From: CAVVJA01 sp963809815
Lineage (GTDB): Bacteria > Actinomycetota > Actinomycetes > Mycobacteriales > Jatrophihabitantaceae
Direction of reading: 5' to 3'
DNA length: 64,000 bases
Assembly (NCBI GenBank): GCA_963809815.1
Contig: CAWELM010000017.1
Span: 186,001-250,000 of the forward strand
In this document: positions 26,566 to 35,247 of the stretch, one piece after another
How the letters are laid out: every line of letters begins with the position of its first letter
Numbering within the stretch: position 1 is the first letter of the stretch
Program-made: the position numbers and the translations under genes
The notes under the pieces: generated by a model
Database searches by the model: none
Seen by the model: only the letters and a program-made list of their open reading frames with translations
Told to the model about the DNA's origin: nothing

Positions 26566-27996
26566 ATGACGACCGTGCCCGATTCCACTGCCACGCCACC
26601 CGGCTCGACGCCGCCGCAGGGCCCACGTTCTCCCGACTCGACCCCGCCGCCTGGCCCGACGCCGCCTGGCCCGACGCCGCCTGGCCCGACGCTGCCCAGC
26701 TCGAGGCCGCCCGGCCCGACACCTCCGGGCTCGATCCCACCTCCCGGCGATGTGCCACCAGTTCCGCCGCCGCCGGCCGCCGGTCCGGGTGGCCCGTACG
26801 GATCGCCCGACCCAGTGCCACGACCGCCCCTGCGGCGGAGCAGCACCAACCGGGTGCTGGCAGGCGTCTCCGGCGGCCTCGGCGAATACTTCGGCGTCGA
26901 CCCGGTCCTGTTCCGAGTGCTGTTCGCGACCTCGGCGTTCTTTGGCGGCGTCGGAATCATCGCCTACCTGGTCGCCTGGGCGGTCATTCCCGAGCGTGGT
27001 GCCCCGTCGGCGCCGCTCGATGGAGTCGCTCGGTGGATGCGTCAGCGTCGCGTCCCATTCGGTATCGCGATCGCGGCCGCGGCCATCGTGGCCTGGATCG
27101 TGCTGTTCAGCTGGTGGCGACCCTGGCCGTTCTTCCCGCTTTTGATCGTCGCGATCCTGCTCGTGGTGGTGCTCGAACGGAACCGAAACCGGCGCATCGC
27201 ATCAAACGGAGCGGACACCCTCCCGCCACTCGCCCCGCCGAGCAGCTCGCTGACGGATTATCCGTTTGCCAGCCACCCAACTGGAGTCGAAGAGACCGCG
27301 CCGACCCTTCCGTATCCACAACCGCCGGCGACCGGCGCGCAGACCGAATTCAGTGCCTGGATGTCGGAGTCCCGCAACGCTCGCGTGCGGCGCCGCACCG
27401 CGAACCGGCCGATGCGCCTAGCGGTGTGGAGCGCGCTGACCCTGGCGTTGCTCGGCCTCGGCATCGCGGACGCGGTAGCCGGGATCGCCATTCCGACCTA
27501 CTTGTGGGTTGTCGTCGGCATCGTGATCGTCGGGCTGATCGTCGGGGCGGCAATCCGCCGCCCGGTCTGGGGCTTCTCGGCGATTCTGGTCCCGGCGTTC
27601 CTGCTGATCTTCGTGCTGGGGGGGACGTCGGCCAGCCTCCACGACGGATCCGGTGACCGTACGTACATACCCACATCCAGCACGGAGCTGAACCCGACCT
27701 ACCATCAAGCGTTAGGCCGAGCGACGTTGGATGTGACCCAACTCGGCCCGCTCGACGGCACGCGGACGGTGCACGTGCGGCAGGCCGCAGGTCAGGTCAG
27801 GATCATCGTCCCCCAGAACATGGACGTGACCATACGAAACCACATCTGGCTTGGTCAGGTCGAGGTCGACGGCATCGAGGTGCAATCCGGCTTCAACTTC
27901 GACCGCGATGTCGTGTTCGGTCCCGGAAACGTCGACCGGCTCACCGTCGACGTGGAGCTCTCCGACGGTCAGGTGAGCATCGTCCGCACGGCGTAG
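26566..27996 (+). CDS. PspC-domain membrane protein with Pro-rich N-terminus and LiaF-like C-terminus
   Basis: A 476-residue protein. Residues 1-90 are Pro-rich with tandem PGPTP units; the PspC domain follows (RSSTNRVLAGVSGGLGEYFGVDP, with FGGVGIIAYLVAWAVIPE); then several more helices; and the last 110 residues are a soluble domain resembling the LiaF/DUF2154 cell-wall-antibiotic-response region (TLDVTQLGPLDGTRTVHVRQ, ending ELSDGQVSIVRTA). It is divergent from the PspC kinase, and the three genes look like one envelope-stress module, comparable to LiaFSR, with this protein as a probable accessory or inhibitor. ATG 26566 is chosen over GTG 26557. Confidence 0.82.
   Translation: MTTVPDSTATPPGSTPPQGPRSPDSTPPPGPTPPGPTPPGPTLPSSRPPGPTPPGSIPPPGDVPPVPPPPAAGPGGPYGSPDPVPRPPLRRSSTNRVLAGVSGGLGEYFGVDPVLFRVLFATSAFFGGVGIIAYLVAWAVIPERGAPSAPLDGVARWMRQRRVPFGIAIAAAAIVAWIVLFSWWRPWPFFPLLIVAILLVVVLERNRNRRIASNGADTLPPLAPPSSSLTDYPFASHPTGVEETAPTLPYPQPPATGAQTEFSAWMSESRNARVRRRTANRPMRLAVWSALTLALLGLGIADAVAGIAIPTYLWVVVGIVIVGLIVGAAIRRPVWGFSAILVPAFLLIFVLGGTSASLHDGSGDRTYIPTSSTELNPTYHQALGRATLDVTQLGPLDGTRTVHVRQAAGQVRIIVPQNMDVTIRNHIWLGQVEVDGIEVQSGFNFDRDVVFGPGNVDRLTVDVELSDGQVSIVRTA
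26650..26694 (+). repeat. 15-bp coding tandem repeat encoding PGPTP units
   Basis: About three copies of CCTGGCCCGACGCCG in tandem, in frame, each giving five residues of the Pro-rich N-terminus of the PspC protein. The tract is prone to copy-number change without breaking the frame. Confidence 0.75.
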
Positions 27997-28011
27997 CACG
28001 CCCTGAGGTAC

Positions 28012-28057
28012 AGACGCGGTCCCGGCCTAGGGCACGTCCTAGGCCGAGACCGCGTCT
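28012..28057. terminator. Strong two-part hairpin after the PspC gene
   Basis: AGACGCGGTC (28012-28021) pairs with GACCGCGTCT (28048-28057), and inside it GGCCTAGG (28024-28031) pairs with CCTAGGCC (28038-28045). It lies between the PspC stop and the DUF6529 gene on the same strand. No U-run follows in either direction. Probable terminator separating the two transcripts. Confidence 0.65.
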
Positions 28058-28107
28058 CATGCCATGCTGAGCGCGGCGCCCGACTGTCGCGGCGGATTGG
28101 GGGGGCG

Positions 28108-28671
28108 ATGACCGCAGCGGACGAGGCCTCCGGAACCCAATCGCCGCAGTGGGGCTTGGCCGCGGTAGGCGGTCTCGGGATCGCCGTTGCCGCCGCCCTG
28201 GCCGGCTACGCGCACGCGAGTCCGGGCGACGGCGCAACCATTACGACCCTTGGCTTTTCGGCTCTTCTGCCGATGAAGGCATGGCTGACCAGTGCGGCCA
28301 CCGCCCTCGTCATCGTGCAAGTGCTCACTGCGTGCTCGATGTGGGGGCGCCTCGGCCGGCTGCAGCCCGCTTGGGCGGCCCCTCTCCACCGCTGGTCCGG
28401 CACGCTCGCGTTCGTGATCACGATGCCAGTGGTGTTCCACTGCGTCTGGTCGCTCGGCTTCGCGACCGACTCGGCCCGCACCCTGATCCACTCGATCGCC
28501 GGCTGCTTGTTCTACGGCGTGTTCGCGGCCAAGATGCTCTCGCTGCGGCTGCGCGGCCTGCCCGGCTGGACCCTTCCGGTCCTCGGCGGGCTGCTCGCCG
28601 CGCTGCTCGTCGTGCTGTGGTTCACCGCGTCGCTGTGGTACTTCACCCAGTCCGGGCGGCCGTTGACATGA
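28108..28671 (+). CDS. DUF6529 membrane protein, cytochrome b561-like layout
   Basis: A 187-residue integral membrane protein with five hydrophobic helices (GLAAVGGLGIAVAAALAGYA, AWLTSAATALVIVQVLTAC, FVITMPVVFHCVWSLGFA, IHSIAGCLFYGVFAAKML, LGGLLAALLVVLWFTASLW). Several intramembrane His residues (LHRWSGTLAF, VFHCVW, LIHSIAG) could ligate haem, as in b561 or ferric-reductase-like domains. DUF6529 proteins are encoded with Rieske proteins, as here: the stop overlaps the Rieske ATG. A quinol- or membrane-redox role is inferred; haem binding is not shown by sequence alone. Confidence 0.75.
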   Translation: MTAADEASGTQSPQWGLAAVGGLGIAVAAALAGYAHASPGDGATITTLGFSALLPMKAWLTSAATALVIVQVLTACSMWGRLGRLQPAWAAPLHRWSGTLAFVITMPVVFHCVWSLGFATDSARTLIHSIAGCLFYGVFAAKMLSLRLRGLPGWTLPVLGGLLAALLVVLWFTASLWYFTQSGRPLT

Positions 28672-29102
28672 GCGAACAGGGAGTATCGCGGCGCAACCTC
28701 ATCCAGAGCGCGGGGATCGCGGTCGGCGCGGGCGTGCTGGGCGCCGTGGGCTACACGGTCTACGGCCCGGGTGGGCACGACGCGCCATACAGCTCGCCGA
28801 GTGGCGGGATCAGCAGCGGCACCGTTCTCGCCCCAGCGGCGGAGATCCCGGACGGCGGCGGCGTCGTGCTCACCAAGACCAAGATCGTCCTGACCCGTAC
28901 CGGAAGTCAGATAGCCGCGTTTTCCGCGGTGTGTACCCACGAAGCGTGCCTGGTCAACAATGTGCAGAACGGGCTGATTTCCTGTCCGTGCCACGGCAGC
29001 ACGTTCGACGCGGCCACCGGTGCGGTGCGGAATGGCCCGGCTACCGCGCCGTTGCCGGCTGTGCCGGTTCACATCGTCGACAACTCGGTCGTAATGGGGT
29101 GA
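28668..29102 (+). CDS. Tat-exported Rieske [2Fe-2S] protein
   Basis: A 144-residue protein. The N-terminus has a twin-arginine signal (SRRNLIQSAGIAVGAGVLG), so it is exported folded and probably anchored at the outer face of the membrane. The Rieske cluster ligands are Cys-Thr-His in CTHEACLV and Cys-Pro-Cys-His in CPCHGSTFD, both complete. The ATG at 28668 overlaps the DUF6529 stop (ATGA). It probably takes electrons from, or passes them to, the DUF6529 protein; the terminal partner is unknown. It is not the bc1-complex Rieske protein, which is larger and lies with qcr genes. Confidence 0.9.
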   Translation: MSEQGVSRRNLIQSAGIAVGAGVLGAVGYTVYGPGGHDAPYSSPSGGISSGTVLAPAAEIPDGGGVVLTKTKIVLTRTGSQIAAFSAVCTHEACLVNNVQNGLISCPCHGSTFDAATGAVRNGPATAPLPAVPVHIVDNSVVMG

Positions 29103-29106
29103 CGTG

Positions 29107-29193
29107 ATGATTCTGGACCGGCTGCCGACCTGGATCTGGATCGCCGCCGCCTCGTTCACCGCCGGCGCGCTGATCGCGGCGCTGTTCAGCTGA
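29107..29193 (+). CDS. 28-residue single-helix membrane protein in the Rieske operon
   Basis: A frame of 28 codons from ATG 29107 (a GTG at 29104 is directly before it) to TGA 29191-29193, four bases after the Rieske stop. It reads MILDRLPTW and then a hydrophobic stretch (WIWIAAASFTAGALIAALF) that would span the membrane once. Position, spacing and composition all suggest a genuine third member of the DUF6529-Rieske operon, perhaps a small stabilising subunit. No homologue is known to me, and no strong ribosome binding site is present, though GTGATG after the stop suggests coupling. Confidence 0.6.
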   Translation: MILDRLPTWIWIAAASFTAGALIAALFS

Positions 29194-29202
29194 TCCGGCC
29201 GG

Positions 29203-30765
29203 CTACTCCCATTCGATCGTTCCCGGCGGCTTGGACGTGAGGTCCAGCACTACTCGGTTGATCTCGCGGACCTCGTTCGTGATGCGGGTGGAAATCCGCT
29301 CGAGCACGTCGTACGGCAGCCGGGTCCAATCCGCGGTCATCGCGTCCTCGGACGACACCGGGCGAAGCACGACGGGCTGCCCGTAGGTTCGGCCGTCACC
29401 CTGCACTCCGACCGACCGTACGGTGGCCAGCAGTATCACCGGACACTGCCAGATATCCCGATCCAGCCCGGCGGAGGAGAGCTCGGCCCGCACGATGGCG
29501 TCGGCACGCCGGAGCACGGCGAGCCGCTCGGCCGTGACCTCGCCGACGATCCGTATCCCGAGGCCAGGTCCCGGGAACGGCTGCCGCCATACGATCTCGG
29601 GCGGCAGGCCGAGCTGCTCGCCGACCCGGCGTACCTCGTCCTTGAACAGGTCGCGGAGTGGCTCGACGAGGGCGAATTGCAGATCGTCCGGCAGTCCGCC
29701 GACATTGTGGTGGCTCTTGATGTTCGCGGCGCCGGTTCCGCCTCCGGACTCGACCACATCCGGGTACAGCGTCCCCTGAACGAGAAACTCGACCGTCGCG
29801 CCGGTCTCGCCGGCTTCCTCGACGACCTCACGAGCGGCCGCCTCGAACACGCGAATGAACTCCCGGCCGATGATCTTGCGCTTGTCTTCGGGATCGATCA
29901 CGCCGGCGAGGGCGCGGACGAATCGGTCCGCTGCCTCGACCACCTTCAGCCGCACGCCGGTGGCGGCGACGTAGTCTCGCTCGACCTGTTCGGCCTCCCC
30001 GGCCCGGAGCAGCCCATGATCGACGAACACGCAGGTGAGCTGGTCACCAACCGCTCGCTGCACCAACGCCGCGGCCACCGCGGAGTCGACACCACCGGAC
30101 AGCCCACAGATCACCCGCTTGCCGCCGACCTGGGCCCGGATTCGCGACACCTGCTCGTCGATGATGTTGGCCTCGGTCCACTGGGGGCGGACTCCCGCGA
30201 TGTCGAACAGGAAGCGCTGCAGGATTTGTCGGCCGTGCTCGGTGTGCAGGACCTCGGGATGAAACTGGACTCCGGCGAGCCGGCGGGCGACGTTCTCGAA
30301 CGAGGCCACCGGTGCGCCCGTCGAGCTACCCGTCACGACGAAGCCGGCCGGGGCTCGGGTGACTTCATCCCCGTGGCTCATCCACACCTGCTGCTCCGCC
30401 GGTAATCCCCGCAACAGCACGCCTGGGTCGAGCACCCGTAACGTCGTCCGTCCGAACTCACTTCCGCCGGTTGCCGCCACCTCGCCGCCGAGTGCCTGGA
30501 CCATGGCCTGGAAGCCGTAGCAGATGCCGAGCACGGGTACGTCCGCTTCGAACAAGGCCGGGTCCGCTTGCGGCGCCTCCTCGACGTACACGCTGGCCGG
30601 CCCGCCGGACAGCACGATCGCCTTGGGCTTTCGGGCCAGCATGTCGGCAACCGACGCGGTGTGCGGCACGATCTCGGAGTAGACGTGGGCTTCGCGAATC
30701 CGGCGCGCGATCAGCTGCGCGTATTGGGCTCCATAATCGACAACCAGGACGACGTCCGGCTTCAT
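29203..30765 (-). CDS. guaA: GMP synthase (glutamine-hydrolysing)
   Basis: Converts XMP to GMP with glutamine and ATP. The 520-residue protein has the class I glutamine amidotransferase domain with the catalytic Cys in LGICYGFQ (residue about 83) and the His-Glu pair in QFHPEVLHTE, then the ATP pyrophosphatase domain with the P-loop GLSGGVDSAV, and the GMP synthase dimerisation domain ending in the conserved KPPGTIEWE. Full length. Together with guaB and guaB3 on the same strand it forms the guanylate branch. Confidence 0.97.
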   Translation of the reverse strand: MKPDVVLVVDYGAQYAQLIARRIREAHVYSEIVPHTASVADMLARKPKAIVLSGGPASVYVEEAPQADPALFEADVPVLGICYGFQAMVQALGGEVAATGGSEFGRTTLRVLDPGVLLRGLPAEQQVWMSHGDEVTRAPAGFVVTGSSTGAPVASFENVARRLAGVQFHPEVLHTEHGRQILQRFLFDIAGVRPQWTEANIIDEQVSRIRAQVGGKRVICGLSGGVDSAVAAALVQRAVGDQLTCVFVDHGLLRAGEAEQVERDYVAATGVRLKVVEAADRFVRALAGVIDPEDKRKIIGREFIRVFEAAAREVVEEAGETGATVEFLVQGTLYPDVVESGGGTGAANIKSHHNVGGLPDDLQFALVEPLRDLFKDEVRRVGEQLGLPPEIVWRQPFPGPGLGIRIVGEVTAERLAVLRRADAIVRAELSSAGLDRDIWQCPVILLATVRSVGVQGDGRTYGQPVVLRPVSSEDAMTADWTRLPYDVLERISTRITNEVREINRVVLDLTSKPPGTIEWE

Positions 30766-30784
30766 CGCGCCAGTCTACGAAGGG

Positions 30785-31711
30785 CTACCGATGGTGGCCG
30801 GACCACCGGTAACGGAATCCAGTCAGCTCCTCGCTCACCCGCCACAGCTGCCGAGCCAGCGTCTCGTCCCGGGCCAGTACGGACGCCTCGGCGGCGCCGA
30901 TCGGCCCTCGAGTCTCGTGCAGTCGCTGCGGTCCGGTGAAGCTGCCGGGTTCCGCCTCGGTTGCCGCGAACAAGATCGCTCGAGCGCCTGTCGCCGCGGA
31001 CTGGGTAAACGCCGTCACCAGAGGCGGCAGGACGGCCCGTACCAGGCGGTTCGCGCCGGCACCTTCCGGGTCGGCAACCAGTCCGGTCGCGGAGAAGCCG
31101 GGATGCGCGGCGGTCGAGGTGAGCGGCAAGCAGTGCGCTGAGGCTCGTCGCTGCAGTTCGAACGCGAACAGCAAATTTGCGAGCTTTGAGTTCGCATAGG
31201 CCCGCTGCGGCCGGTAGGGGCCAACGGCATTGCCGTCGAGAACGTCCGCCGTGCCACCGTGATGCGCGACCGAGGACACGGTGACGACGCGGGGGTCGTC
31301 GGCCACCAGCAAGGCGGGCAGCAGCAGGCCGGTCAGTACGAAGTGCCCGAGGTGATTGGTGCCGAACTGCAACTCGAAGTCGTGCGCGGTAACTGCCCGT
31401 CGCGGTGGCCCCATAACGCCGGCGTTGTTGACGAGCAGGTGGAGCGGGCCATCGTAGCCCTCACCGAACTCGCGGACGGACGTCATGTCGGCGAGGTCGA
31501 TATGCCGGACCTCGATGTCGGCATCGGGCACGCGGTTGCGAATGTCGTCGGCAGCCTGCTTGCCGCGCTCGATGTCGCGGCACGCGAGCATGACGCGAGC
31601 CCCGTGCCGAGCCAATTCGGTCGCGGTCGCTCGGCCGATTCCGGAGTTGCCTCCAGTAACCACCGCGACCCGTCCCCCGAGCCGCGGCATCTGCGCCGCG
31701 GTCCACGTCAT
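30785..31711 (-). CDS. Short-chain dehydrogenase/reductase, retinol dehydrogenase-like
   Basis: A 308-residue classical/extended SDR. The NAD(P)-binding TGGNSGIG is at residues 19-26, the structural VNNAGVMG motif near 92, the catalytic Ser in VSSVAHHGG near 147, and the YxxxK active site in YANSKLANLLFAFELQRR. The Arg in LACRDIERG favours NADP. The size and motif set match the actinobacterial group related to retinol dehydrogenases and protochlorophyllide-reductase-like SDRs; the substrate is not predictable. It lies 20 bases upstream of guaA but has no known part in purine synthesis. Confidence 0.85.
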   Translation of the reverse strand: MTWTAAQMPRLGGRVAVVTGGNSGIGRATATELARHGARVMLACRDIERGKQAADDIRNRVPDADIEVRHIDLADMTSVREFGEGYDGPLHLLVNNAGVMGPPRRAVTAHDFELQFGTNHLGHFVLTGLLLPALLVADDPRVVTVSSVAHHGGTADVLDGNAVGPYRPQRAYANSKLANLLFAFELQRRASAHCLPLTSTAAHPGFSATGLVADPEGAGANRLVRAVLPPLVTAFTQSAATGARAILFAATEAEPGSFTGPQRLHETRGPIGAAEASVLARDETLARQLWRVSEELTGFRYRWSGHHR

Positions 31712-31817
31712 GCGGCGAACCTACGCGTCGAGGTGTGAGATACGCGTCGAACGGGCGCCGAACATCACGTGACCGACTTCACCATTTGGTAACGCGGCGT
31801 CGCCGTTTCGGTCAAAA

Positions 31818-32960
31818 TCAGGTACGCCCTGTCAATATCAGCTCGGCCTTCTGGAATTCCTTGACCGACGAGTAGCCGCACTTGCCCATAACGCGGCGCA
31901 GCGCGCCGAAGAGGTTGCGCTGCCCGCCGGGGTCGCTTGTGGGACCGATGACAACCTCCTCGAGACTCGGGGCGGGCGTATCGCCCCGAGGCAGCCCGAC
32001 GACGGCCGAGCGGGGCACCCGCGGATGGGCGGCCGTGGCGTCCCAGTACCACCCGGCGCCCGGGGCCTCGGCCGCCGTCGCGAGCGCGTCCCCGAGCATC
32101 ACCGCATCGGCGCCACACCCGAGCGCTTTGGCGATGTCCCCGCCGGTCACGAGGTCGCCGTATGCGATCAGGTGCACGTATCGGCCGCCGGTCTCGTCGA
32201 GGTAGTCGCGGCGGGCCGCCGCCGCATCAATGATCGCCGTGGCCATCGGCACATCGATCCCCAGTGCCGAATGCGTTGTCGACCCGATATGCGCGCCGTA
32301 GCCGATGATTACTCCAGCGGCACCGGTCCGCATGAGATGCAACGCCGTCTGGTAGTTGCTGCAGCCGCCGACGATGATCGGCACGTCGACATCAGCGGTA
32401 AACGTCTTGAGGTTTAGTGCGGTACCGCCTGCCTTCTCGTCCGCGGTACTTCCGACGTGCTCGGCCGAGATGACCGTACCCTGTACGACGAGTAGGTCGA
32501 CGCCGGCCGCGAGAACATGGGGCGCGAGTTCGACGGTGTGCTGAGGGGAGAGCCGAACGGCGATCACCCCGCCGGTTGCCCGAAGCTCGGCAATCCGGCG
32601 GCGCAGCAAGTCGGGCGACACCGGAGTCGCATAAGCGGCTTGCAGCGCCTTCGTGTCGAGTTCGCCCTTACTCAGTTCCGCGATACGGTCCGCAGCGTCC
32701 TCGTGACGCGTCCAGAGGCCTTCCCCGTCGAGTACGGCGAGACCGCCGAGGCGACTGACGAGCGCGGCGGTTTCGGGCGAGACGACGGCGTCGGAGGGAG
32801 CGGCCACGAGCGGCAGGTCGAACGTGTTGGCATCTATTTGCCAGGTCGTGGACACGACCGATGCTCCACGGGTGCGCCGGGTGGGTACCAGGGCAACCTC
32901 GTCAAGGTGGTAACCGCGACGGGCGCTGCGTCCCAATCCGATCTCTACGGTGTCTGGCAC
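31818..32960 (-). CDS. GuaB3 family IMP dehydrogenase-related protein
   Basis: A 380-residue TIM-barrel protein of the GuaB3 group found beside guaB in Actinobacteria. It begins with MPDTVEIGLGRSARRGYHLD, has IIVGGCSNYQTALHLMRTGAAGVIIGYG and the flap-side LGCGADAVMLGDALA, and ends GKCGYSSVKEFQKAELILTG. CBS domains are absent. Where true IMP dehydrogenases have GxGSxCxTR, this protein has GYGAHIGSTTHSA, so the catalytic Cys is missing. An unrelated oxidoreductase activity or a regulatory role is possible. The spacing of 67 bases from guaB suggests cotranscription. Confidence 0.88.
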   Translation of the reverse strand: MPDTVEIGLGRSARRGYHLDEVALVPTRRTRGASVVSTTWQIDANTFDLPLVAAPSDAVVSPETAALVSRLGGLAVLDGEGLWTRHEDAADRIAELSKGELDTKALQAAYATPVSPDLLRRRIAELRATGGVIAVRLSPQHTVELAPHVLAAGVDLLVVQGTVISAEHVGSTADEKAGGTALNLKTFTADVDVPIIVGGCSNYQTALHLMRTGAAGVIIGYGAHIGSTTHSALGIDVPMATAIIDAAAARRDYLDETGGRYVHLIAYGDLVTGGDIAKALGCGADAVMLGDALATAAEAPGAGWYWDATAAHPRVPRSAVVGLPRGDTPAPSLEEVVIGPTSDPGGQRNLFGALRRVMGKCGYSSVKEFQKAELILTGRT

Positions 32961-33027
32961 AGCCCCCTAGTGTTCACTAGTTCGCCGGACGCCCGGTCGG
33001 GCATCAGGGTGGAACCGACCCGAGCGA

Positions 33028-34527
33028 TCAGCGGCCGGAGTAATTGGGCGCCTCGACGGTCATCTGGATGTCATGCGGGTGGGATTCCTTCAGCCCGGCC
33101 GCAGTGATCCGTATCAGCTGCCCGTTCTCCTGCAGCTCGGCGATGGTTCTTACGCCGGCGTAGCCCATCCCGGCCTGCAAGCCACCGACGAGTTGGCGGG
33201 CGACCGCGGAGAGGGGACCTCGGTAGGGCACCTGCCCCTCGATGCCCTCGGGCACGAGGTCGGCATCGTCCGCGACCCCCTGCAGTCCGTACCGGTCCCT
33301 GGAGAACGACGGCCGTTCGCCGCGAGACTGCATTGCTGCGAGTGAGCCCATTCCGCGATAGGACTTGAACTGCTTGCCGTTGATGAAGATCAGCTCTCCG
33401 GGCGACTCCTCGCAGCCGGCCAGCAACGATCCGAGCATGACCGTGTCCGCACCCGCAACGATTGCCTTCGGAATATCGCCGGAGTACTGCAGGCCGCCGT
33501 CCGCAATGACCGGCACGCCGGCCGACCGGCAGGCCAGGGACGCCTCGTAAATAGCGGTTACCTGCGGCACGCCGACGCCGGCGACCACCCGAGTCGTGCA
33601 AATCGAGCCCGGACCGACACCGACCTTGACCCCGTCAGCACCAGCATCGACCAGGGCCTGCGCCCCGGCTCGGGTCGCGACATTGCCGCCCACAACATCG
33701 ACAGGCGTGTCGTTCTTCAGGCGGGCGACCATCTCGACCACGCTCCGCGAGTGACCATGCGCGGTGTCCACCACCACGAAGTCGACGCCGGCCTCGACCA
33801 GCAGAAGCGCGCGTTTGTATGCATCCTCTCCTACGCCGACTGCTGCACCGACGACGAGTCGTCCACGCCCGTCTTTGGTCGCGTTCGGGAAGGCCTCGCT
33901 CTTGGCGAAGTCCTTGACTGTGATCAAGCCCCGCAGTCGCCCCACCCCGTCGACGAGCGGGAGCTTTTCGACCTTGTGCCGGGCGAGCAGCACAAGTGCC
34001 TGATCTTTCCCGACATCCGGCCCGGCGGTCACCAGCGGCATGGGCGTCATGACCTCGCGAACCGGTCGAGACGCATCGGTCTCGAAGCGCATATCGCGGT
34101 TGGTCACGATGCCCAGGAGGGTTCCTTCCGCGTCCACCACGGGCACGCCGGAGATTCGGTATCTCGCGCATAGCGCCTCGACATCGGCCAACGTTGAGTC
34201 CGGGCCACAGGTCACCGGATTGGAGATCATGCCGGCTTCGGACCGCTTGACGAGGTCCACCTGGGAGGCCTGATCCTCGGCCGAAAGGTTGCGGTGTAGC
34301 ACCCCGACGCCACCTTGACGGGCCATGGCAATGGCCATGCGGGCCTCGGTCACGGTGTCCATGGCGGAGGACAGAAGTGGGATGGCCGCGGAGATGCGGC
34401 GCGTGACCCGCGCCGTGGTATCCGTGTCACTGGGCAGGATGTCGGAGGCTCCCGGAAGGAGCAGGACGTCGTCGAACGTGAGGCCGAGCGTGCTGAATCG
34501 GGCGGGCAGACCACTGTCGCTACTCAA
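33028..34527 (-). CDS. guaB: IMP dehydrogenase
   Basis: Oxidises IMP to XMP with NAD, the rate-limiting step to GMP. The 499-residue enzyme has the N-terminal STLGLTFDDVLLLPGASDI, a CBS pair (residues about 100-215), the catalytic loop GVGPGSICTTR with its Cys, the IADGGLQYSGDI motif and the flap Arg-Tyr in FSRDRYGLQG. I chose the TTG at 34527: it is five bases after AAGGAG, gives a protein of the usual length, and excludes a 116-residue upstream extension with no IMPDH similarity. Confidence 0.95.
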   Translation of the reverse strand: MSSDSGLPARFSTLGLTFDDVLLLPGASDILPSDTDTTARVTRRISAAIPLLSSAMDTVTEARMAIAMARQGGVGVLHRNLSAEDQASQVDLVKRSEAGMISNPVTCGPDSTLADVEALCARYRISGVPVVDAEGTLLGIVTNRDMRFETDASRPVREVMTPMPLVTAGPDVGKDQALVLLARHKVEKLPLVDGVGRLRGLITVKDFAKSEAFPNATKDGRGRLVVGAAVGVGEDAYKRALLLVEAGVDFVVVDTAHGHSRSVVEMVARLKNDTPVDVVGGNVATRAGAQALVDAGADGVKVGVGPGSICTTRVVAGVGVPQVTAIYEASLACRSAGVPVIADGGLQYSGDIPKAIVAGADTVMLGSLLAGCEESPGELIFINGKQFKSYRGMGSLAAMQSRGERPSFSRDRYGLQGVADDADLVPEGIEGQVPYRGPLSAVARQLVGGLQAGMGYAGVRTIAELQENGQLIRITAAGLKESHPHDIQMTVEAPNYSGR

Positions 34528-34659
34528 CGGAACTCCTTGGATGCGCCGGAAACCCATCCTACGGTCGGGCGGGACGACAGCCTGATCCGACGAAGGCGGC
34601 AGGCGGTCGAATTGATGAGAAGTTGGCCAGAACCGGTGCTTTCCCTCTACCGTGGTGCT

Positions 34660-35040
34660 GTGACGTTCGACGAAGGCCCGCTCGACCCTTTCTTGGACGA
34701 TCCGGCCGATCCGACCGCCGTCCTTGACGAGGTCGATCCGGTTGAGCCGCTGAGCGAGGAGGAGCGGGCTGACGTGCTCGCCGATCTCGAGGAGCTCGCG
34801 GAATTCCGTGCCGCCCTCGAGCCGCGCGGTATCTGCGGAATCTCCGTCGAATGCGCCGACTGCGGCGAGCAGCACTACTTCGGCTGGGCGCTGATGGAGG
34901 CCAACCTACAGGCGTTGATCGGTGAGGGACGTACCAACGTCCACGAGCCGGCATTCGAGCCACACCCGGATGCGTATGTCAGCTGGGACTATGCCCGCGG
35001 CTTCACCGATGCGACAGATGGTGCCGCGCGACCTCGCTGA
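34660..35040 (+). CDS. DUF5319 family protein
   Basis: A 126-residue acidic cytoplasmic protein, conserved in Actinobacteria next to guaB. The N-terminal half is Asp/Glu/Pro-rich (DPFLDDPADPTAVLDEVDP) and the second half carries CGISVECADCGEQHYFGW, whose three cysteines and a His look metal-binding. Function unknown. The start is the GTG at 34660: TACCGT (34648-34653) ends six bases before it and TTGGCC lies at 34623-34628, so a leaderless transcript fits. An ATG at 34616 is the alternative. It is divergent from guaB. Confidence 0.82.
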   Translation: MTFDEGPLDPFLDDPADPTAVLDEVDPVEPLSEEERADVLADLEELAEFRAALEPRGICGISVECADCGEQHYFGWALMEANLQALIGEGRTNVHEPAFEPHPDAYVSWDYARGFTDATDGAARPR

Positions 35041-35247
35041 CGCGCAGCTCGCCTCATCCATTGATCCCCGTCCGCTTCGGGCTGAGCGCCCGCTGACCGG
35101 TACTCGACCGCACTCGACCGGACGTCGTCCAAGCCGCCGTTAGCCGGCCGGTGTGCAAAGTCCCAGAAATTTCTCGGCTGGACGGAACCGGTCGTTCCAT
35201 GCCGTACGAATCCCTTCTCATCGGCGGACCGGAGGAGGTCAGCAGCC

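Noticed and set aside
34315..34660. N-terminal extension of the DUF5319 frame into guaB
   Set aside because: No similarity upstream of the GTG at 34660, while a promoter-like pair and a family-typical length support that GTG.
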